Assembly (NCBI GenBank): GCA_023396345.1 | Contig: JAEWWO010000274.1 | Coordinates: forward strand, 1-5,360 | Direction of reading: 5' to 3' | Length of the DNA stretch: 5,360 bases | Origin: Bacteroidota bacterium | Lineage (GTDB): Bacteria; Bacteroidota; Bacteroidia; Chitinophagales; Chitinophagaceae | Shown here: one piece after another, positions 1 to 4,530 of the stretch | Layout of the letters: each line of letters begins with the position of its first letter | How positions within the stretch are numbered: position 1 is the stretch's first letter | Notes under the pieces: generated by a model | The model's input: the letters and a program-made list of their open reading frames with translations, nothing else | What the model was told of the DNA's origin: nothing | Database searches by the model: none | Program-made: the position numbers and the translations under genes

Positions 1-408
1 CCACGGACTGGCAGCAACAGAATGTTTTGTAGTTTTTGTTTGCCACAAACAGAAACCATCGTGGTGCTTCGCTGTAATAATTAATTGTTTAAAACCCGCA
101 TCTTTCATAGTTTTTACCCATTGTTCCGCATCCAGATTCACCGGATTAAATATAGCGGGATCTTCTTTTCCTGTTCCCCACTCTTTGTCGGTAAAAGTAT
201 TTACACCAAAATGCAGAAAACCTGTAAGCTCCAGCAACTGCCATTTATATTGCCTTTCTGAAGGCGTAACATTAGCAGCCTTTTTTATAATAGTTTGATA
301 GGAATCCTGAGGATGTATTTTTACAAAATTACCCAAAGGTTGTGCATTGCTTTTGAAACAAAAGAAAGAAATTAATGCAATTGAAAAGGATGTTAGAAAT
401 CTGTACAT
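1..408 (-). CDS. Secreted alpha-L-fucosidase, GH29 family (N-terminal 136 residues, cut by window edge)
   Basis: This glycoside hydrolase would remove terminal L-fucose from glycans in the periplasm or outside the cell. Translating from the ATG at 408-406 gives 136 residues with no stop before the window edge, so the C-terminal part, including the catalytic nucleophile Asp, is not visible. Residues 1-22 form a Sec signal peptide: Y2-R3, a hydrophobic stretch, then a SNA|Q cleavage site. C17 is not in a lipobox. The start of the GH29 TIM barrel follows: GFLHFGVNTF (63-72), EWGTGKED (76-83), then ITAKHHDGFCLW (111-122) with the conserved His-His-Asp of the fucose pocket. The EWG-GKED segment resembles, from memory, the alpha-1,3/4-specific GH29 group common in Bacteroidota; that sub-assignment is tentative. 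No Shine-Dalgarno is seen. A strong terminator lies just upstream, so the gene is probably transcribed separately from its upstream neighbour. Confidence 0.93.
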   Translation of the reverse strand, partial: MYRFLTSFSIALISFFCFKSNAQPLGNFVKIHPQDSYQTIIKKAANVTPSERQYKWQLLELTGFLHFGVNTFTDKEWGTGKEDPAIFNPVNLDAEQWVKTMKDAGFKQLIITAKHHDGFCLWQTKTTKHSVAASPW

Positions 409-432
409 AGTAATTTTCGTATTGATATGTAA

Positions 433-440
433 CAAAAATA
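433..440 (-). promoter_or_regulatory. Candidate -7 box for the fucosidase gene
   Basis: On the minus strand this reads TATTTTTG, an exact match to the Bacteroidota sigma-ABfr -7 consensus TAnnTTTG. It ends 24 bases before the fucosidase ATG, so transcription would start with a leader of roughly 20 bases. No TTG-type -33 element is visible at the usual distance, and in AT-rich DNA such a match can occur by chance. The box overlaps the U-tract side of the preceding terminator. Confidence 0.35.
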
Positions 441-463
441 GCACTTTAATAAGTGCTATTTTT
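434..463 (-). terminator. Rho-independent terminator after the lipoprotein gene
   Basis: A perfect 13-bp inverted repeat (AAAAATAGCACTT at 434-446, AAGTGCTATTTTT at 451-463) encloses a 4-base loop. Read on the minus strand, it starts 25 bases after the lipoprotein stop codon and ends in a U-run, as expected for intrinsic termination. The symmetry would also allow termination on the plus strand, but no plus-strand gene leads into it here. It closes the putative minus-strand operon and insulates the fucosidase gene. Confidence 0.85.
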
Positions 464-488
464 AATCTTTCTATTTTTTTTGTAAACG

Positions 489-830
489 TTACTTCTGTAT
501 GTTTACTTTAAAGCCTCCGATGTTTACCTGAACCTTCTCGGAGTCAACAGTGATGCCCTTTCCGTCTTTCATTTTTACATTTACACCTGTGGAATCTACA
601 TTTACTCCAAGGTTTTTTCCATTCACAGAAACATTACCATCTTTGGAGATATTAACGTTGGCATTTCCTTTAATAGTAGAGTCGGTAAATTTTTCTAATC
701 CGCTGGAATTTAAGTTGATATTGCCATCTTTTGCATCAATGGAAATCTGAGCCTGTTCGTCTGTATTTTCACACGCAACAAACACAAATGGCATCATCAA
801 TAATGCTGCATATATTAATTTCTTTTTCAT
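489..830 (-). CDS. Small repetitive lipoprotein of unknown function
   Basis: This 113-residue protein is not one I recognise. Residues 1-19 are a lipoprotein signal peptide: KKK at 2-4, a hydrophobic core, then a lipobox-like F17-V18-A19 before C20, which would be lipidated. The acidic E-N-T-D-E after the cysteine resembles the signals that send Bacteroidota lipoproteins to the outer cell surface; that is an inference. The mature part is short beta-strand units of alternating hydrophobic residues joined by Asp-Gly or Asn-Gly turns: ISIDAKDGNINL (29-40), VNISKDGNVSV (59-69), VNVDSTGVNVKMKDG (76-90) and VQVNIGGFKVNI (100-111). The mature chain is very rich in Asn, Asp, Gly, Lys and Val and has no second cysteine. 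This suggests a beta-ladder or small beta-solenoid, perhaps related to GIN/DUF4097-type adhesin folds, unverified. It lies 50 bases downstream of another exported protein gene on the same strand and is followed by a strong terminator. Confidence 0.85.
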   Translation of the reverse strand: MKKKLIYAALLMMPFVFVACENTDEQAQISIDAKDGNINLNSSGLEKFTDSTIKGNANVNISKDGNVSVNGKNLGVNVDSTGVNVKMKDGKGITVDSEKVQVNIGGFKVNIQK

Positions 831-838
831 TGTTTTTT

Positions 839-846
839 CAAATTTA
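839..846 (-). promoter_or_regulatory. Possible -7 box before the lipoprotein gene
   Basis: The minus strand reads TAAATTTG, an exact fit to TAnnTTTG, within the 50-base gap between the 881-1690 gene and the lipoprotein gene. It sits only 8 bases before the ATG, so a transcript from it would be nearly leaderless, and no -33 TTG is seen. The lipoprotein may therefore depend on read-through from upstream; this site is a weak candidate for an extra internal promoter. Confidence 0.2.
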
Positions 847-880
847 ATATTAATTACATTTTTCTGAAAAAGTAACCCGA

Positions 881-1690
881 TTATCTTATCTCAATCCGGT
901 TTTTATCTCTTACCTGATTGTTAAATTTAATTTCGTAAGGATAGAATCCGGGATATATAAAACTTGATTTACTTAAAATAAATTCGCTGCTGTTAAAGCT
1001 TTCAATCTTATACATTACTTCTCTTCCATCACGGTTAAAAATAGTCATGGAATATTTATAATAATCGTTGTAAGGAAGTTTGATTACAGGGTTTCCTTCG
1101 GAGTTAAGGTATACGTAATTAGAAATGTATTTATATCCCGACTGAGTTCCCGATGGGTCAATATATTGCGGTACATAATGTACATAATTCACCATATTTT
1201 TATCTACATATACCAGACTGTCTGCCGTATGTGCAATTACGGAATCGCGCAAGCGCATAAATCTTTGTTTTTGATAAACATCTCTGTTGCCGCCCGATGC
1301 TACAAGAATAGTATCAAAACTATTCAGATAGCTCATCAATCCGGGTGTTTCAAAACCTGAAGGAACTGTTTTTACTGCGGTTGAGTAATAAGAACCATCC
1401 TGCAACATATAGAATATTTTGTAGTAGTACTTAGAACCTGCTACTTCAGAGTAAGTACCGGAAGCTAAAGCCGGATTTTCAGACGCATGAACGGATTTAA
1501 AATTCTTTACACTATCCATAGAACGCTGTATCACCAGCTGTATCAAAGAAGAGCTGAAAGGATTGCGCCAGGATATAATGTTTTCATTTTTTTTATTCTT
1601 CTCAATTGAAAAATCAGGAAGCGTATTCTGCGCATACAGGAAACACGTTAACAGTAAAAAATGAGTTACAAATAAAAATTTCTTAAACAT
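881..1690 (-). CDS. Secreted protein of unknown function with a fibronectin III-like N-terminal domain
   Basis: This 269-residue exported protein matches no family I can name. Residues 1-20 are a Sec signal peptide (FKKF, hydrophobic core, YA|Q cleavage). Residues about 25-110 look like one fibronectin type III-like beta-sandwich: IISW with W41, the strand LIQLVIQRS (49-57), and the Tyr-rich strand YYYKIFY (88-94). Residues about 118-185 are a linker or second domain with a charged segment around QKQRFMRLRDS (140-150). The C-terminal part (about 188-269) has YVYLNSEGNPVIKLP, a strand pattern YSMTIFNRDGREVMYKI, and FILSKSSFIYPGFYPYEIKF. It recalls tails I remember in other uncharacterised Chitinophagaceae proteins, and loosely the type IX secretion C-terminal domain, but it lacks a clear match to the latter. 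The start is the only Met before the signal peptide. It lies 57 bases after the PLP enzyme gene and 50 before the lipoprotein gene, probably in one operon. Confidence 0.82.
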   Translation of the reverse strand: MFKKFLFVTHFLLLTCFLYAQNTLPDFSIEKNKKNENIISWRNPFSSSLIQLVIQRSMDSVKNFKSVHASENPALASGTYSEVAGSKYYYKIFYMLQDGSYYSTAVKTVPSGFETPGLMSYLNSFDTILVASGGNRDVYQKQRFMRLRDSVIAHTADSLVYVDKNMVNYVHYVPQYIDPSGTQSGYKYISNYVYLNSEGNPVIKLPYNDYYKYSMTIFNRDGREVMYKIESFNSSEFILSKSSFIYPGFYPYEIKFNNQVRDKNRIEIR

Positions 1691-1747
1691 GGGCGTAAAA
1701 ATAATTCAATTAGACTGAATCTATGACAAAATAAAACTTAAAATAGT

Positions 1748-2644
1748 TTATTTAAAAATTAATTTACCATCAGGCAAAGATCTGTTGCCCTGCAATCCTC
1801 CGGTATGAATAAACAATACTTTTGCATAAGGCTTAAACACCTTATTGTTTATCAAATCTTTAAGTGCAAAAGCTGTTTTTCCGGTATAAACAAAATCAGT
1901 GGGAATGGCTGTTTCTTTATAAAAGCTGTTCATGTAATTAATTAATTCATCAGTTTTCTTGGCATATCCCCCAAAATGATAACTATGAAGCAGCTCATAT
2001 TTTTTAATGTACGATGCTTTGTTTATAAGGTTTTTCATCTCACTCTCGAGTGAATAATTATTTTTCATCACACTCACTCCTATTACTTTCTGATGATGAT
2101 GTGCTGCGTTAATAATACCGGCCATTGTAGTACCCGAGCCTACGGCAAGTATTATGTAATCATAAATTTCAAAATGAGAAATGCCGGTTAGCATCTCTTC
2201 CGCACCTTTAGCACCCAACTTGCCATATCCTCCTTCATTAACAATATAAAAATCATTAAATTTATTTTTTATTAATTCTTTATCCCGGTATTCATTTCTT
2301 GCCACAAAATGAAAATGCATACCATACTCCTGCGCCTGTTGCAATGTAGGAGAATTATTTACCATATCCGGTTCACCTCTTATGATGCCTGTAATGCGCA
2401 ATCCTGCTTGCTTTGCAGCAAACGCTGAAGCTACAATATGATTGGAGAATGCTCCGCCGAATGTTGCCATTTCTTTATACCCTTTAGCTATTGCATCTTC
2501 AACATAATATTTGAGCTTAAACCATTTATTGCCGCTTACTACAGGATGCAGCAAATCGGTTCGTAATACATCAACAGACACATTATCAGACCAGGAAGGC
2601 GAAATAGTTTGCGGTATAAAAATATCAGGGCTATAGTTAAACAT
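1748..2644 (-). CDS. PLP-dependent D-cysteine desulfhydrase/ACC deaminase family protein
   Basis: This is a cytoplasmic fold-type II PLP enzyme of the family that cleaves D-cysteine to pyruvate, sulfide and ammonia, or deaminates 1-aminocyclopropane-1-carboxylate (ACC). Visible motifs in the 298 residues: VSGNKWFKLKY (36-46) with K40 as the likely Schiff-base lysine; FGGAFSNHI (62-70), matching the substrate-binding QSNH segment; AVGSGTTMAG (167-176), the phosphate-binding Gly-rich loop; VYTGK (252-256); and FIHTGGLQGN (278-287). At the two positions that in published mutagenesis separate ACC deaminases (Glu and Leu) from D-cysteine desulfhydrases (Ser or Thr), I align T254 and T281, which favours the desulfhydrase type. 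The alignment was done by eye. The protein is somewhat shorter than the well-studied enzymes (about 330 residues), with all core motifs present. It is probably the first gene of a minus-strand operon and faces the nucleotidyltransferase gene across a 118-base divergent region. The substrate in vivo is not proven. Confidence 0.88.
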   Translation of the reverse strand: MFNYSPDIFIPQTISPSWSDNVSVDVLRTDLLHPVVSGNKWFKLKYYVEDAIAKGYKEMATFGGAFSNHIVASAFAAKQAGLRITGIIRGEPDMVNNSPTLQQAQEYGMHFHFVARNEYRDKELIKNKFNDFYIVNEGGYGKLGAKGAEEMLTGISHFEIYDYIILAVGSGTTMAGIINAAHHHQKVIGVSVMKNNYSLESEMKNLINKASYIKKYELLHSYHFGGYAKKTDELINYMNSFYKETAIPTDFVYTGKTAFALKDLINNKVFKPYAKVLFIHTGGLQGNRSLPDGKLIFK

Positions 2645-2762
2645 GCGCTAATATAAAAAATTTATGAAATCGTTTGATATTATTGAACTTAGAATATTCT
2701 GAACTGATAAATTAATTCGTTATTTTTACATATAAATATAATATCAATAAAACTATAAAACA
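2645..2762. promoter_or_regulatory. Divergent intergenic region with promoters for the PLP enzyme and nucleotidyltransferase genes
   Basis: The 118 bases between two divergent start codons must carry both promoters unless there is long read-through. They are almost entirely A and T. On the plus strand, TATTTTTA (2721-2728) is a 7-of-8 match to TAnnTTTG and would give a leader of about 30 bases. On the minus strand, TAAATTTT (2664-2657) is also 7 of 8 but very near the ATG. No paired -33 boxes are clear. A perfect 10-bp palindrome, AGAATATTCT (2691-2700), lies between two copies of TGAACT (2684-2689 and 2700-2705) and could be an operator. The promoter role follows from the layout; the individual boxes are weak. 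Confidence 0.5.
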
Positions 2763-3662
2763 ATGAAGCCTACATTAGTAATTTTAGCCGCAGGAATGGC
2801 AAGTAGATATGGAAGTATGAAACAAATGGAATCTTTTGGACCTTCGGGAGAAACTATTCTTGAATATTCCGTTTATGATGCTGTAAAAGCCGGATTTAAA
2901 AAAGTCGTATTTATTATTCGTGAAGAATTTTTTAAAGATTTTCAGGATAAGTTCGAGGCTAAAATGGCACCGCATATTGAAGTAGATTATGTATTTCAAA
3001 AAATGACAACCGGTACTGAAAAGTACACAATTCCTGCTGAAAGAGTAAAACCTTTTGGAACTGCACAAGCTATTCTTTGTTGTGAAGGCAAAGTGAATGA
3101 ACCTTTTGCTGTAATTAATGCTGATGATTTCTATGGTAAAGATGCTTTTGAAAAAGCTTACAAATTTCTTACTGAGAGAGTGAATGAAAATACTTACGCA
3201 TCTATCGCCTACAAATTAAAAAACACATTAAGCGATAACGGAAGTGTGAGCCGCGGCGAAATCATTACCAATGAAAAAGGAGAATTAACCGGTATTGAAG
3301 AAAGATTGAAAATTTATAAAAAGGATGGAAAAGTTGTTTACGAAGATGGAGATAATTTGGTTGAAATGGATCCTGAAACATTCGTAAGTATGAACTTTTT
3401 CTGTTTCGATAAAAGCTTTATAGACCTTTGTGTTGCAGAGTTTGATGAATTTTTATCTAAAAATATAGACGATATAAAATCTGAATTCTTAATGCCTAAA
3501 GTAGCAGATTTATTTATCAAGAAAGGCATGGGCGTAATTGAAGTTGTACCCACAGATGCGGTGTGGTTTGGCGTTACCTATAAAGAAGATGCTCCTTTGG
3601 TAAAAGAAAAAGTTATGGAATTGGTAAAAAATGGAGAATATCCTGACAATTTGTGGCAATAA
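2763..3662 (+). CDS. Sugar-phosphate nucleotidyltransferase family protein (NTP_transferase fold)
   Basis: This 299-residue cytoplasmic enzyme probably joins a nucleotide to a sugar phosphate or similar phosphorylated compound, releasing pyrophosphate. The N-terminus LVILAAGMASRYGSMKQ (5-21) is the nucleotide-binding signature, with R15 and K20 in the usual Arg...Lys positions. GPSGETILEY (26-35) follows, typical of a Bacteroidota subgroup. VKPFGTAQAIL (95-105) is the second nucleobase-contact segment, and AVINADDFYG (116-125) carries the metal-binding Asp pair D121-D122. VSMNFFCFD (208-216) and DAVWFGVTYKED (265-276) lie in the C-terminal, substrate-side part. Length is normal for a single-domain enzyme; no left-handed beta-helix acyltransferase domain or kinase domain is attached. 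The substrate cannot be read from the sequence: glucose-1-phosphate uridylyltransferase is one guess, phosphocholine-type cytidylyltransferase another. The flanking genes give no glycan-pathway context. There is no Shine-Dalgarno; the ATG at 2763 puts the signature at the very N-terminus, as expected. Confidence 0.9.
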   Translation: MKPTLVILAAGMASRYGSMKQMESFGPSGETILEYSVYDAVKAGFKKVVFIIREEFFKDFQDKFEAKMAPHIEVDYVFQKMTTGTEKYTIPAERVKPFGTAQAILCCEGKVNEPFAVINADDFYGKDAFEKAYKFLTERVNENTYASIAYKLKNTLSDNGSVSRGEIITNEKGELTGIEERLKIYKKDGKVVYEDGDNLVEMDPETFVSMNFFCFDKSFIDLCVAEFDEFLSKNIDDIKSEFLMPKVADLFIKKGMGVIEVVPTDAVWFGVTYKEDAPLVKEKVMELVKNGEYPDNLWQ

Positions 3663-3762
3663 TTATAAAGCTAAATACTGTTAGCATGATTATTGCTAAT
3701 TAATAAAATATATATTTTATTTAAGATATATACTAACAAAAAATATTATTAAAATAAACGAA
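3663..3762 (+). promoter_or_regulatory. Intergenic region before the response regulator, with two inverted repeats
   Basis: This 100-base AT-rich gap holds a 6-bp hairpin (TTAGCA 3681-3686, TGCTAA 3694-3699) about 20 bases after the nucleotidyltransferase stop. It has no following U-run, so it is a poor terminator. Next is a perfect 20-bp A/T-only palindrome centred on 3711/3712 (3702-3721). TATATTTT (3711-3718) is a 7-of-8 match to the -7 box TAnnTTTG, inside the palindrome and about 45 bases before the regulator ATG. The regulator therefore may have its own promoter here, but read-through from the nucleotidyltransferase gene is equally possible. Confidence 0.35.
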
Positions 3763-4458
3763 ATGGAACAAAAAAAATACAGAATACTTCTTTGTGAAGA
3801 TGACCAGAACTTAGGTATGGTTTTAAAAAACTATCTTGAACTTAATGATTACGATGTTGTTCTTGAAAGAGACGGTCGACTTGGTTTAGCAGCTTTCCAG
3901 AGAGAAAGTATTGATATCTGTTTGCTGGATGTAATGATGCCTAACATGGATGGTTTTACGCTGGCTGAAGAAATAAGAGATATTGATCCGGATGTACCAC
4001 TTTTCTTCTTAAGTGCTAAAACTATGAAAGAAGATATTATACAAGGATATAAATTAGGAGCTGACGATTACATCACCAAACCTTTTGACAGCGAAGTATT
4101 GCTGATGAAAATAAAAGCAATATTAAAACGCAATGAAGAGGTGAACAAAGACAACGAATACGTTGAGTTTGATTTAGGAAGCTTCCATTTTAATCCTCGT
4201 TTAAGAGAATTGACTATTAACGGACAAACACAAACACTTTCTCCAAAAGAAAATGAATTGCTTAAGATGCTGGCTGAACATAAAAATGATTTATTGCCAC
4301 GCGATAAAGCATTGAAGAAAATCTGGGGCAGCGATACCTATTTTAACGGTAGAAGTATGGATGTGTACATTGCTAAATTACGTAAATACATTAAGGAAGA
4401 TCCGGCACTTGAAATTGTTAACATTCATGGTAATGGTTTCAGATTGGTTGCTCCTTAA
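3763..4458 (+). CDS. rprY: OmpR/PhoB-type response regulator, RprY-like
   Basis: This 231-residue cytoplasmic DNA-binding protein would be switched on by phosphorylation from a histidine kinase. The receiver domain (about 6-123) is complete: acidic pocket E12-D13-D14, phospho-acceptor D56 in LLDVMMPNMDG, switch residue S84 in FFLSAK, and K106 in DDYITKPF. The C-terminal winged helix-turn-helix (about 133-231) has LSPKENELLKMLAEH (159-173), the recognition-helix region RSMDVYIAKLRKYI (197-210), and the wing IHGNGFRLV (221-229). The N-terminal RILLCEDDQNLGMVLKNYL and the stretch KTMKEDIIQGYKLGADDYI resemble Bacteroides RprY as I remember it, hence the symbol, offered with moderate confidence. 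No partner kinase gene is in the window: the nucleotidyltransferase lies upstream and a convergent gcvP downstream. The regulator is thus unpaired locally. A strong terminator follows 17 bases after the stop. Confidence 0.93.
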   Translation: MEQKKYRILLCEDDQNLGMVLKNYLELNDYDVVLERDGRLGLAAFQRESIDICLLDVMMPNMDGFTLAEEIRDIDPDVPLFFLSAKTMKEDIIQGYKLGADDYITKPFDSEVLLMKIKAILKRNEEVNKDNEYVEFDLGSFHFNPRLRELTINGQTQTLSPKENELLKMLAEHKNDLLPRDKALKKIWGSDTYFNGRSMDVYIAKLRKYIKEDPALEIVNIHGNGFRLVAP

Positions 4459-4475
4459 TAATTTGAATATAACTA

Positions 4476-4513
4476 AACAAAAAATGCTTCCCTTTTGGGA
4501 AGCATTTTTTGTT
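4476..4513. terminator. Bidirectional rho-independent terminator between the convergent response regulator and gcvP genes
   Basis: A perfect 17-bp inverted repeat (4476-4492 and 4497-4513) has a TTTT loop. The inner GC-containing stem is GCTTCCC/GGGAAGC, and runs of six A and six T on the outside give a U-tract in either direction. It sits 17 bases after the regulator stop and 17 bases after the gcvP stop, exactly midway, so it can end both transcripts. Confidence 0.95.
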
Positions 4514-4530
4514 ACTATGAGTTGAAAGCC

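Noticed and set aside
550..750. Plus-strand open frame opposite the lipoprotein gene
   Set aside because: It is antisense to a gene with a convincing signal peptide and lipobox; its translation has no domain and is a mirror of the repetitive coding sequence.
1166..1360. Plus-strand open frame opposite the secreted protein gene
   Set aside because: It is short, of low-complexity composition, antisense to a better-supported gene, and has no promoter or family signature.
1704..1720. Possible terminator between the PLP enzyme gene and the secreted protein gene
   Set aside because: The inverted repeat ATTCA/TGAAT has only a 5-bp AT-rich stem with a 7-base loop; the T-rich tail is too weak to call termination in such AT-rich DNA.
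1727..1734. TTATTTTG on the minus strand as a -7 box for the secreted protein gene
   Set aside because: It mismatches the second base of TAnnTTTG, one of the important positions, and has no -33 partner; transcription from the upstream gene is simpler.
2784..3068. Minus-strand open frame opposite the nucleotidyltransferase gene
   Set aside because: It lies wholly within a clear enzyme gene on the other strand; the product is Phe/Ser/Lys-rich, as expected of an AT-rich shadow frame.
3338..3553. Second minus-strand open frame opposite the nucleotidyltransferase gene
   Set aside because: It is a shadow of the same gene, with no recognisable feature.
3681..3699. Terminator after the nucleotidyltransferase gene
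   Set aside because: The stem is 6 bp and is followed by TAATAAAATA rather than a U-run, so it is unlikely to terminate efficiently.
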